Assembly: GCA_965369325.1 (NCBI GenBank)
Contig: CBDUQI010000009.1
Location: forward strand, 1-56,286
Origin: CBDUQI01 sp965369325
GTDB lineage: Bacteria; Pseudomonadota; Gammaproteobacteria; Steroidobacterales; JBCBZW01
Reading direction: 5' to 3'
DNA: 56,286 nucleotides
Position 1 is the first letter of the stretch; each line of letters begins with the position of its first letter. Below, in pieces: positions 35,987 through 44,437 of the stretch. The position numbers and the translations under genes are program-made. The notes under the pieces are model-generated. The model worked only from the letters and a program-made list of their open reading frames with translations, made no database searches and had not been told where the DNA came from.

Positions 35987-36744
35987 TGCCCAGCAACAGT
36001 TTTCGCGCAGATCTGCGCGCGGGCAAACTGCTCGTCGGTACATTTTTGAAGACGCCCTCGCCAATTGTGGCGGAGGTGCTTTCCTACTCCTCGCTGGACG
36101 CGGTGTGCATCGACACGGAGCACGCCCCGTTTGGCCGGGTTGAGCTCGATGCCTGCATCGCGGCGTTTCGCATGGCCGCAATGAACTGCATTGTGCGTAT
36201 TCCAAACGATTCATCGACACAAATCCGCAACGCTCTGGACAGCGGCGCGACCGGTATACTTGTGCCCCATGTGAGCACGCCGGAGCAGGCAGCGCGCATC
36301 GTCAAAGCGGCCCACTTCGGCGAAGGCGGACGAGGTTACGCCGGCTCCACCCGGGCCGCCGAGTACACAACCAAACCCATGACGAATCATCTGGCCGACA
36401 GTGCGAAAGAGACCACTGTTATTGTGCAGATTGAGGATCTTGCCGCGTTAGACAACGTCGGGGACATTGCATCGGTGGAAGGCATCGACGCCGTGTTTGT
36501 CGGTCGCGTCGATCTCGCTGTGGCAATGGGCAAGACGGTATCAGATGCGGCCGTGGTAAATGCCGTGGAAGGTATTTGCAAAACGGCACAGAAGCACGGA
36601 GTCGCCATCGGCATGTTTACCCCAAACATGGCTGAATTGCCGAGCTGGAAGGCGCTGGGAGCCAGCTTTTTCTTACTGAGCTCCGATCACAGCATGATGC
36701 TGGCGGGCGCGGGCGCGTTAACCGCCGCTGTTCGCGATGGGTAG
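35986..36744 (+). CDS. HpaI/HpcH-family class II aldolase
   Basis: A 252-aa HpaI-type aldolase. VCIDTEHAPFGR carries the base and metal-site Glu, GILVPHVSTPEQA follows, and GIDAVFVGRVDLAVAMG is the substrate-loop motif (Pro of GPxDL is replaced by Arg). The enzymes split 4-hydroxy-2-oxo acids into pyruvate and an aldehyde with a divalent metal. The ATG at 35986 overlaps the stop of the MetE-like gene by one base (TGATG), so translation is coupled. Its 3' end overlaps the convergent amidohydrolase gene by 27 bp. Confidence 0.85.
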   Translation: MPSNSFRADLRAGKLLVGTFLKTPSPIVAEVLSYSSLDAVCIDTEHAPFGRVELDACIAAFRMAAMNCIVRIPNDSSTQIRNALDSGATGILVPHVSTPEQAARIVKAAHFGEGGRGYAGSTRAAEYTTKPMTNHLADSAKETTVIVQIEDLAALDNVGDIASVEGIDAVFVGRVDLAVAMGKTVSDAAVVNAVEGICKTAQKHGVAIGMFTPNMAELPSWKALGASFFLLSSDHSMMLAGAGALTAAVRDG

Positions 36745-37644
36745 CGCCAGGCGATAGAATCGCGCGGCAGTATCGGCAAATATCAACCGCTGCTCAGATG
36801 CGGCCAATTCACCTGCGATTTGTTCGTATGCAGCCCAGAGGCCTTGGTAAGACCGGTACAGCTTGTCCACCGGAAAGTTAGACCCGAACATTGAACGACT
36901 GGCGCTGAACAGATCGATGCAGTGCTCGATGTACGGGCGAACACTCGCCACCGTCCAGGCGTGATTGAACATACCGAATCCGGATATCTTGCAGTGTACG
37001 TTGGGTAGATCAGCAAGCGCTCGCATACCTTCAGCCCACTGGCGCTGGCCAGCGGGGGTATGCTCGCTCGGCGAGCCCGCATGGCAAATCGCCACCGGCA
37101 GATTGGGCACGTCAGCCAGCACCTGCGCCACCCGCAGCGCTTGAGGCGGAATCAGTTGCAAATCGAAGCTCAAGCCCAAATCAGCCACTGCGCCAAGGTT
37201 ATCGCGCCACCGGGGATCATCGATCAGTCCACCGCTGCCGGTCACCGCATCTTCAGCGATGGAGCGCCCCAGAATCTGGCGAATGCCGCGCACGCGTGAG
37301 TACTGCTTATGCGCCTCCAGTTGCCTGACCGCGTCTGCTGCTGACAAATCGCAATAGGCCACGATGGCACTGGGAAAACCTTGCGCATCGCCGGTTTGCT
37401 GCAACCAGGCACTTTCCTTGTGCTCATCACCGGCGGCAACGCCGACCTGTACATGCACCGAGCCCAGCAGCTCGTAACCGCTGGCGTCGGATTTAAGTTC
37501 CTCAACAAGATAGTTGCGTTGAATGGGCGTTGGATCGCCAAAGAAACGACGTACGCCGCGCTCCAATAACCAGGGGTAGCGACACACGGACAGATCCCAC
37601 AGATGGTGGTGCGCATCGACGATTGCGCGAGGCGCGGCACTCAT
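36718..37644 (-). CDS. amidohydrolase-2 family hydrolase
   Basis: A 308-aa TIM-barrel amidohydrolase: DAHHHLWDL near the N-terminus, AICHAGSPSEH, and GSNFPVDKLYRSYQGLW near the C-terminus. This layout is that of lactonases and related hydrolases (2-pyrone-4,6-dicarboxylate lactonase, L-fuconolactonase). It could open a lactone made by a dehydrogenase of the island; substrate unknown. It overlaps the SnoaL D gene by four bases, so both are one operon, D first. Confidence 0.85.
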   Translation of the reverse strand: MSAAPRAIVDAHHHLWDLSVCRYPWLLERGVRRFFGDPTPIQRNYLVEELKSDASGYELLGSVHVQVGVAAGDEHKESAWLQQTGDAQGFPSAIVAYCDLSAADAVRQLEAHKQYSRVRGIRQILGRSIAEDAVTGSGGLIDDPRWRDNLGAVADLGLSFDLQLIPPQALRVAQVLADVPNLPVAICHAGSPSEHTPAGQRQWAEGMRALADLPNVHCKISGFGMFNHAWTVASVRPYIEHCIDLFSASRSMFGSNFPVDKLYRSYQGLWAAYEQIAGELAASEQRLIFADTAARFYRLALPIANSGG

Positions 37645-38630
37645 CGTTGGAGTAACTGGCCCATGACTGCCAGGCTATCGAACACGGTCCACTCGCAGGC
37701 AATGCGACCGTCAACAATGCGCCAGTGCGAGACGCCCATAATGTAAACCGGTTTGCCCGTAGGGGCGATGCCCTGATATACACCCCGGTGAGTCCCGGCG
37801 ATCGCCCAACGGACTGCCACACGGTGCCCGTGCTCGCCCCAGCGCTGAACACACAGATGATCAACACTGGCGCCGGACACGTTGAATGCGCTGCGCAATG
37901 AGGCGTAGTGATCGGTAATCGGCGTGCGGCCGGAAATGGTCTCGATAGGCGAACGATGCGCAACCGCATAGGGCGCGTATGCCGCCTCGATCACCTCAGA
38001 TGAGCCCGAGATCCAGTTGGCGCCAACGACTGCACTGGCAAACGGCTCAACCTTGTCCTGCTCGAATGCCACCAACGCACCGTCGCTGCTGCGTCCGGCC
38101 ACCCGATCGGTTTCGGATGCGAACCATGCCTCAAGGTCGATACTACGGTTGTCGGCGATCCGTTGCGCTGAGACCAGGGGATCGAAACCCAGTTGCCGCA
38201 CCACGGCCAGATTGTCGCGCGCCAGCCACTCAAGCGTGACAACGCCATCTTCGACCACGCAATCGGCCATGTTCATAAAGCGAACGGGTTTGCCGGTCGC
38301 TGGGCCGAAAATTGAATCGCCCAGGTTAACCGCGGGGCTCACTACCCGGTGTGATGAATAGCCCCGGTGGCAGTCGCCGTGGGTAATAACGTCGTCGCCG
38401 AGCAACAATCGATCCGGGAACGCCTTGAGCATATTTCGCGTGCCTTCGACAACCGCCGCCGCGCCGTGCGTGATGCCATCCAGCCCGTACACCAGCGTGT
38501 CTGCGCCGTAGTACTGGTGGCACAGCTCAATATTGCCCTCTTCCCAAATCTCGTAGGTAATCCCCAGAATGTAATCAACAATGTCATGATTGACACCGTA
38601 AGCGCCCTTAAGCTCTTCTTTCCCGGTCAT
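37641..38630 (-). CDS. two-domain SnoaL/NTF2-like protein D
   Basis: A 329-aa protein with two NTF2-fold domains (about 1-150 and 185-325): CHQYYGADTLVYGLDGITHG, FGPATGKPVRFMNMADCVVEDGVV and, in the second, AVRWAIAGTHRGVYQGIAPTG and WRIVDGRIACEWTVFD. The ATG at 38630 has AGGA and leaves the upstream motif free; the frame is open to 38792. It is more distant from A and C than they are from each other. It is co-transcribed with the amidohydrolase. Confidence 0.78.
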   Translation of the reverse strand: MTGKEELKGAYGVNHDIVDYILGITYEIWEEGNIELCHQYYGADTLVYGLDGITHGAAAVVEGTRNMLKAFPDRLLLGDDVITHGDCHRGYSSHRVVSPAVNLGDSIFGPATGKPVRFMNMADCVVEDGVVTLEWLARDNLAVVRQLGFDPLVSAQRIADNRSIDLEAWFASETDRVAGRSSDGALVAFEQDKVEPFASAVVGANWISGSSEVIEAAYAPYAVAHRSPIETISGRTPITDHYASLRSAFNVSGASVDHLCVQRWGEHGHRVAVRWAIAGTHRGVYQGIAPTGKPVYIMGVSHWRIVDGRIACEWTVFDSLAVMGQLLQR

Positions 38631-38667
38631 CTCGTTTTCCTGAGGTCTTAGGTGAAATTCGGCAAGA

Positions 38668-38685
38668 AGTGTACTTCGAATGCAG
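38668..38685. promoter_or_regulatory. regulon motif copy 4 (SnoaL D promoter)
   Basis: Minus-strand CTGCATTCGAAGTACACT, 38 bp before the SnoaL D start. The core is exact; only the outer bases differ. Confidence 0.68.
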
Positions 38686-38757
38686 CCTGATTTGCGAATC
38701 GCTTGTAACTTTTGCACCGGAGACACTAGAGCACCTGCTATTTCCCTTGAATTAATT

Positions 38758-38775
38758 TTGCATTCGAAGTACATT
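38758..38775. promoter_or_regulatory. regulon motif copy 5 (cupin promoter)
   Basis: TTGCATTCGAAGTACATT, an exact consensus copy, 49 bp before the cupin gene. With copy 4 it forms a divergent pair about 90 bp apart centre to centre. Confidence 0.7.
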
Positions 38776-38823
38776 CGGTATTTGGAACCCACTCAACTCG
38801 GCATAAACTGAGAAGCTTTTTTT

Positions 38824-39861
38824 ATGACCCAAGGCGCGAAAGCCCCGTCCGATCCAATCGTCGATCTCGATGAGCGGCTGGTGCGCTACGTCGACCTCAA
38901 ACCGTGCACCACTGCGTTCATCGACACCCGGACGCCGGGCAGTGTCGAGAAAGAGAATTTCACCATTATCGGGCCCGGTGTCGCCGAGAATCCCGACCAG
39001 CATATTCATATCAACATCCCGCACGGCTTCAATATTGGCGCCGCACGGCAGCCACCGGATTGCATCAACTCCCAACACAGCCACGAAACCGCAGAGGTCT
39101 TCGTTGTGCACGCCGGCCGCTGGGCATTTGTGCTCGGGCCGAATCAGGAGGATGGCGAAATTGTGCTGGAAGAGGGCGACACGATATCCATCCCCGTTAA
39201 TGTATTTCGTGGGTTTAAGAACATCGGCGATGACGTCGGATTTTTGTTCGGTGTGCTGGGCGGTGATGATCCCGGGCACGTGATGTGGGCGCCCTATGTA
39301 TTTGAGGCGGCCGCCGAATACGGTTTGGTACTACTGGAGGACGGAAGCCTGGTGGATACGGCTCGCGGCGAGCAAATTCCGGCGGGCAAAAAGGCGATGC
39401 CGGCAACGACGGCCGAGCAGGTTGCGAACACCCGACGACTGACGGGTAGCGATCTGGAAGCCTGCGTTGTCAAACGCGCGCAGATCAAGAGCAGTTGCCC
39501 CGTAGCCAATCCGCTGACGGGGATTGACGAGCACCCGATTATTGGCGGCGCTATACCGGATCAGGCGCTGCCCGGCGGCAAGCTGGACTGGCCACATGGC
39601 TTTAGTCTCAGCCAAATGGATATCCGCCCGGGCGAATCAACCAATACGCATGTACGCAGCGACGAAGAAGTTATCTTTTTGCATCGGGGCCAACTGACCA
39701 TCAAGGGGCCGCAGAGCACTATCCGCCTGGCGCCCGGCGATACATTTACCACGCCGATCGGAATGCCCCGCCGCTTGTCGAACCCCGGCACGACGGATAC
39801 GTCCATCTATATCGTGCGCCGCGGCGATCAGCCCGCCGGCCCTGTCGTGACCAAAACGTAA
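38824..39861 (+). CDS. two-cupin protein, gentisate-dioxygenase-like
   Basis: A 345-aa bicupin. In the N-terminal cupin, NSQHSHETAEVFVVHAG gives His-x-His and Glu of the metal site, but the later His is replaced (NVFRGF). In the C-terminal cupin, THVRSDEEVIFLHRG lacks the second His and the last His is Arg (GMPRRL). The second site has probably lost metal. Gentisate and related ring-cleaving dioxygenases share the layout, but missing ligands make oxygenase activity doubtful. It may be an isomerase, a lyase or a binding protein. Confidence 0.78.
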   Translation: MTQGAKAPSDPIVDLDERLVRYVDLKPCTTAFIDTRTPGSVEKENFTIIGPGVAENPDQHIHINIPHGFNIGAARQPPDCINSQHSHETAEVFVVHAGRWAFVLGPNQEDGEIVLEEGDTISIPVNVFRGFKNIGDDVGFLFGVLGGDDPGHVMWAPYVFEAAAEYGLVLLEDGSLVDTARGEQIPAGKKAMPATTAEQVANTRRLTGSDLEACVVKRAQIKSSCPVANPLTGIDEHPIIGGAIPDQALPGGKLDWPHGFSLSQMDIRPGESTNTHVRSDEEVIFLHRGQLTIKGPQSTIRLAPGDTFTTPIGMPRRLSNPGTTDTSIYIVRRGDQPAGPVVTKT

Positions 39862-39895
39862 CACTCACCACACTTTATTTCGAGGAACAAACTAA

Positions 39896-41179
39896 GTGAT
39901 CAGGGTTATCAAATCCGGAATCAGTGGCGCCGTTGCCGCCGACCGAGACGCCAAAGTTAAGTCTACCGTTGAAGGCATTCTCAGCGACATCGAGAAGCAT
40001 GGCGACAAGACGGTAAGAGCGCTGTCCGAGAAGTTCGATAGTTGGGCGCCTGAGCAGTTTCGCCTGAGCGAGCGGGAAATTCAGGCCTGCATCGGACGGC
40101 TTGCGCTGGAGACGATCAACGATATCAAATTTGCCCAGACACAAATCAGGCGGTTTGCTGAGATACAGCGAGCATCGTTGGTGGATGTTGAAGAACAAAC
40201 CCTGCCCGGGGTGATTCTTGGTCACAAGAACATCCCGGTCGCCAGTGTGGGCTGCTACATCCCGGGCGGCAAATACCCTATGGTCGCCAGCGCGCACATG
40301 AGCGTACTGACCGCGAAGGTGGCCGGCGTGAAGCGCGTTATCGCGTGCGCGCCACCGCACGGCGGGGCGCCTAACGATGCCATTGTCGCCGCAATGCACA
40401 TGGCCGGGGCGGATGAGATTTATTGCTTGGGCGGCGTGCAGGCGGTGGGGGCTATGGCCATTGGGACGCAATCAATTGCGCCGGTCGACATGCTGGTGGG
40501 TCCCGGCAACGCGTTTGTGGCCGAAGCCAAGCGACAACTGTACGGACGCGTTGGCATCGATTTGTTCGCCGGACCAACCGAAACGCTGATTATCGCCGAT
40601 GAGACCTGCGACGGTGAAATGGCGGCGACGGATATTCTTGGCCAGGCGGAGCATGGCCCAACCTCGCCCGCCATTTTGCTGACCACCTCGCAAGACCTGG
40701 TGATCAGCACCCAGAAAGAAATTGAACGTCAACTAAAAACGCTGTCCACCGCCGAGATTGCCGGCGCCGCCTGGCGCGACTATGGCCAGATTATCCTCTG
40801 CGATACGGATGAGGAGCTGCTCGCCGAAGCAGATCGCATTGCTAGCGAGCATGTGCAGGTGATGACCCGCGACCCGGACTACTTCCTCAACAACATGACC
40901 AACTACGGCGCGCTGTTCCTTGGGCCTGAGACGAACGTTTCCTACGGCGACAAGGTGATCGGCACCAACCACACATTGCCAACCAATCGGGCGGCACGTT
41001 ACACGGGCGGACTGTGGGTGGGTAAGTTCATCAAGACCTGTACCTACCAGAAGGTTACGCCTGGCGCGACCGCCGCCATTGGCGAGTACTGCTCGCGCTT
41101 GTGCGCACTGGAAGGGTTCGCCGGGCATCAGGCACAGGCGGATCTGCGCGTCGCCCGCTACAAAGACCAGAAGGCCTAA
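39896..41179 (+). CDS. HisD-family dehydrogenase (catabolic type)
   Basis: A 427-aa histidinol-dehydrogenase-fold enzyme. All key residues are kept: Q250 and H253 (GQAEHG), E318 and H319 (SEHVQ), D352 (YGDKVIGTNH) and H411 (EGFAGHQ). Start GTG with GAGGA upstream. No other his gene is near and the context is catabolic. HisD paralogues outside histidine synthesis oxidise other vicinal amino or diol compounds, such as the sulfopropanediol dehydrogenase HpsN. It is the best candidate for oxidising an alcohol to an acid here. Follows the cupin gene by 34 bp, so probably one operon. Confidence 0.86.
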   Translation: MIRVIKSGISGAVAADRDAKVKSTVEGILSDIEKHGDKTVRALSEKFDSWAPEQFRLSEREIQACIGRLALETINDIKFAQTQIRRFAEIQRASLVDVEEQTLPGVILGHKNIPVASVGCYIPGGKYPMVASAHMSVLTAKVAGVKRVIACAPPHGGAPNDAIVAAMHMAGADEIYCLGGVQAVGAMAIGTQSIAPVDMLVGPGNAFVAEAKRQLYGRVGIDLFAGPTETLIIADETCDGEMAATDILGQAEHGPTSPAILLTTSQDLVISTQKEIERQLKTLSTAEIAGAAWRDYGQIILCDTDEELLAEADRIASEHVQVMTRDPDYFLNNMTNYGALFLGPETNVSYGDKVIGTNHTLPTNRAARYTGGLWVGKFIKTCTYQKVTPGATAAIGEYCSRLCALEGFAGHQAQADLRVARYKDQKA

Positions 41180-42123
41180 CGGGCGGGGCTACTAGGCGTA
41201 ATCAACGACCTGAACAGCACGGCATCGCGGTCCGCAGCCAGCTCACGAACGGTTTTATCAAAATAGTGATGCCCGCCGCGATAGCTGTACAGCGTGAATG
41301 GGTGATCTGCCGCCTCAAGCACGGCGCCAAGTGCCACTGAGTTAGCGTGATCAGTGGACTCATCCTCTATCGAATGATGAATCGCCACAGGCCCCGTGAG
41401 GCTTGCGACATGCGGCGCCAGGTCATCCACACTCATGGTCGCCCAAAAAGAGGACGCCTTCACCAGGTGGCTCGCCAACATCGCGCGTAGGGCCACCGGG
41501 CCACCCATGGAGTGCGACCACATGAATGCGTTGTTGAGATCCGCTTTATCCAGCGTATCCAATGCCGACATAAGGGCGACCACATCCTCGGCGTAGTAGC
41601 CGATGGAGTGCTCGTCCTGGGGATCAATAAAGTCCAAGCCATCGGAGCTGTTGTGCCCACGGTAGTCTGGCAGCACAACCAAAAACCCGCGAGAGGCAAA
41701 CAGCGCCGGCACGGATCGATAGTAATCGCCAGGACGCGAATCGCCCCCTTGTTTGCTGATTCCGTACTTGGTGGGGTCCGGCACATAACCATGATTCGCG
41801 ATCACCACGGGATAACCGTTCACCGGCATCGCGGTCTTCGGCACAGCTACCATGGCATGTAACTTAAGATCAGCGTAACGGTAGGACACCAGATAGGCGC
41901 TAAAGCTGGCCGTCTCATCCAACGAGCGCTCGCGCGTCAGTACGGTATCCACACGCAGGTTAGCAAGCGCCTGCATCGACAAGGGCGCATCATGCGCCAC
42001 CGGCGCGTCGTTACGCACGGGCGCCGGCGGTACGTTCTCCGCCTCCTGCACGCAGGCCGAGGTGGCCAACAGGGTTAGCGTGGTCAACGCAAGGTAGCGA
42101 ATCGAATCAGCCCATATCAACAT
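41176..42123 (-). CDS. lipoprotein alpha/beta-hydrolase
   Basis: A 315-aa alpha/beta-hydrolase with an N-terminal lipobox (LLATSAC), so probably periplasmic and lipid-anchored. It has the strand PVVIANHGYVPD, the nucleophile elbow WSHSMGGPVA, and Asp/His further on (YRGGHHYF). The dienelactone-hydrolase/prolyl-peptidase-like layout suggests an esterase or peptidase. It overlaps the sulfatase gene by 17 bp, so both are translated together. The 3' end overlaps that of the convergent HisD-family gene by four bases. Confidence 0.83.
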   Translation of the reverse strand: MLIWADSIRYLALTTLTLLATSACVQEAENVPPAPVRNDAPVAHDAPLSMQALANLRVDTVLTRERSLDETASFSAYLVSYRYADLKLHAMVAVPKTAMPVNGYPVVIANHGYVPDPTKYGISKQGGDSRPGDYYRSVPALFASRGFLVVLPDYRGHNSSDGLDFIDPQDEHSIGYYAEDVVALMSALDTLDKADLNNAFMWSHSMGGPVALRAMLASHLVKASSFWATMSVDDLAPHVASLTGPVAIHHSIEDESTDHANSVALGAVLEAADHPFTLYSYRGGHHYFDKTVRELAADRDAVLFRSLITPSSPAR

Positions 42124-44350
42124 CGACAACCACCCGGTTGAGTTGCTGATCGAAGACGAACGGTGGTGTGTACGCCCGGGTCACCGGCGCATGACGATTC
42201 TCGCCACAGCGAATGCCGGCGTTCGCCGCATAGATCGGCCACATTTGCGGCAGATCCAGGTTGCCGATTATGTTGCCATCCAGCGTCAACGTCACAACAG
42301 CTGTACTTTCCCCGGTCTTTGCGATCTGCAGCCCCAGATTGTGCTCACCTGAACCTACACGACGAGTTGAGGTGCCAATATACACGGCGTTTCGGGTGTA
42401 GACGTAGCCGAAGGTCACAAAGCCGTCATGCAGATACCATTCGTAGCCACAGCTACTGTCACCGGCCGCAAGAATGACACCGTTGGCCGATTCGTCGCTG
42501 AGCACCACCGATGCGGTCATCTGTGAATGGTAGGTGTAGATGTCCGGCGCACTCAGGCGATCAAGGCGCGTCATACGCGGGTAAAACACATACGTCGCAC
42601 GTGGGACAGGCACCGAGTTTTGGTAGAGCCTCAGGGTGTCATCGTCCAGTGGCAACACATTGTATCGCACCGCCTCTTCACGCCAGAGCGCGATCATAGC
42701 GATCAAGCGCTCCGGGTGGCGGGTGGCCAGATTGTTCGACTCAGAGAAGTCTTCTGAGGCGTGATACAACTCCCAGACATCCTGTTCAAAATCACTGCCG
42801 GGTTTGTGGCGCGCAACCGCTTTCCAGCCGTCAGCCCAGATCGCCCGGTCGCCCAGGGTTTCGAAGTACTGCTTGGTCTTTTGCGTTGGCGCGCCCGGGT
42901 GATCAAATGTATAAGCAAAGCTGGCGCCCTGAATAGCCAATGGCGCGGCTCCGCGGAACGTCTCAGGCGGTTGCTCGTTGATCATGTTCAGCAGTGTCGG
43001 CGCAAGATCAATTGCATGGTGATACTGAGCGTTAATGCCCCCGGCAGGGAGCTTGCCGCCGGGCCAACTGACAATCAGCGGAGCGCGAATGCCCCCTTCG
43101 TAGGTATCGGACTTGTACCACTTAAGCGGCGTGTTCCCAGCCTGCGCCCAGCCGCGCGAGTATGAACAGTAGGACGCATCGCTGCCCATTAGCTCGATGT
43201 CGCCCAGGAACTCTTCGATAGGCGCCGGCCCGATGTAGGCATCACGCCGCACGTCAAGCCTACCCTCAATGGGCCCGCCGTAGGCCGCACCGTTATCCGA
43301 CAAGACAACAATAATGGTGTCGTCAAACAGATTCTCGGATTTAAGGAAATCGACCAGACGCTGAAGCTGTCGATCGGTGTGCTCGATAAACGCTGCGTAC
43401 ACCTCCTGACCGCGAGCGGCCAGGCGTTGCTCATCGCCGGTAAGCGTCGACCACTGCGGCACATCGGAGTTTCGCGGAGGTAAGGTGGTGCCAGCAGGCA
43501 CGATGCCGAGTTCCAGTTGGCGCTTGAATCGCGCAGTACGCACGGCATCCCAGCCCTGGTCGTAGGCGCCGCGACGGCGACGTATGTCATCCGCAGGCGC
43601 GTGCAGCGGAAAGTGCATCGCGCCAAAGGCGAGGTAAAGATAGAACGGGTTATCAGGGGTCGCAGCAAGATGATCGGCTACGTAGTAGATCGATCGATCC
43701 ACCAGATCGGCACTCAGATGATAGCCCTCCGTCTTGAGCGGATATGCCGCAGAGGTGTTCTCGAACATCTCTGGATGCCAGTGGTCAATTGCGTTGCCGT
43801 GGAATCCATACCAGTGATCGAACCCGCGACCGGTCGGCCAGTGATCGAACGGCCCCGTGCCGTTTTGATCCGCGAGTGAGGACAAGTGCCACTTACCGAT
43901 CGCAATCGTCGAGTATTGCGCAGGCTTAAGCATTTCGGCCATCGTCATGGCGTCCTGGCGGATCCAGCCTTTGTAGCCCGCGTGATCTGAGCGGCCCCAC
44001 TCGGCAATGTTGCCAACACCCACCGCGTGAGCGTTTCGCCCGGTCAACAAACACGCACGTGTTGGCGCACACAATGCGGTGACGTGAAAATTATTGAAAC
44101 GGGTGCCGCCGGCGGCGAGGGCATCTATACAGGGGGTATTATGCTCGGCACCGTAGCAGCCCAGATCGGCGAAACCGACGTCATCAAGCACTACGGTAAT
44201 GATGTTTGGCCGACGCGCCAGCTTGCGCGGGCGCCAACCAGGATCCGCGATGGGTTTGGTCGCAGCTCCCGCTTGCTGGCCCGCCAAGGCAACGGGCACT
44301 GCGCCAGCGCTTGCCGTTGCTGCAAGAAACTCGCGTCGCGTGATGGTCAT
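42107..44350 (-). CDS. Tat-exported arylsulfatase
   Basis: A 747-aa sulfatase. The Tat signal is TRREFLAATASAGA. The active-site motif is C94-A-P-T-R98 (LCAPTRACLLTGR), where Cys becomes formylglycine, with metal-site VVLDDVGFADLGCYG and DNGAAYGGPIEGR. Residues 1-600 are the sulfatase fold; 600-747 form a beta-rich extension like concanavalin-type lectin folds. It is probably periplasmic and removes a sulfate ester. No maturase gene is in the window. Co-transcribed with the lipoprotein hydrolase. Confidence 0.88.
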   Translation of the reverse strand: MTITRREFLAATASAGAVPVALAGQQAGAATKPIADPGWRPRKLARRPNIITVVLDDVGFADLGCYGAEHNTPCIDALAAGGTRFNNFHVTALCAPTRACLLTGRNAHAVGVGNIAEWGRSDHAGYKGWIRQDAMTMAEMLKPAQYSTIAIGKWHLSSLADQNGTGPFDHWPTGRGFDHWYGFHGNAIDHWHPEMFENTSAAYPLKTEGYHLSADLVDRSIYYVADHLAATPDNPFYLYLAFGAMHFPLHAPADDIRRRRGAYDQGWDAVRTARFKRQLELGIVPAGTTLPPRNSDVPQWSTLTGDEQRLAARGQEVYAAFIEHTDRQLQRLVDFLKSENLFDDTIIVVLSDNGAAYGGPIEGRLDVRRDAYIGPAPIEEFLGDIELMGSDASYCSYSRGWAQAGNTPLKWYKSDTYEGGIRAPLIVSWPGGKLPAGGINAQYHHAIDLAPTLLNMINEQPPETFRGAAPLAIQGASFAYTFDHPGAPTQKTKQYFETLGDRAIWADGWKAVARHKPGSDFEQDVWELYHASEDFSESNNLATRHPERLIAMIALWREEAVRYNVLPLDDDTLRLYQNSVPVPRATYVFYPRMTRLDRLSAPDIYTYHSQMTASVVLSDESANGVILAAGDSSCGYEWYLHDGFVTFGYVYTRNAVYIGTSTRRVGSGEHNLGLQIAKTGESTAVVTLTLDGNIIGNLDLPQMWPIYAANAGIRCGENRHAPVTRAYTPPFVFDQQLNRVVVDVDMG

Positions 44351-44386
44351 GGCCTCTCCCTTTGGATGCTCTTTTCGCTGAAACCA

Positions 44387-44410
44387 AAGAGGGGGCCGAA
44401 GCCCCCTCTT
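44387..44410. terminator. 10-bp hairpin with TTCG loop behind TonB receptor gene
   Basis: A perfect stem (AAGAGGGGGC and GCCCCCTCTT) with the loop TTCG on the minus strand, 28 bp past the stop of the TonB receptor gene. The following bases are only mildly T-rich (TGGTTT). It should end or slow transcription before the sulfatase gene. Confidence 0.7.
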
Positions 44411-44437
44411 AAATACATACTTACCCCGTGTTGAGGA

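Noticed and set aside
39896..41179. Annotation as histidine biosynthesis gene hisD
   Set aside because: All active residues match, but there are no other his genes and the context is catabolic, so the name would mislead.
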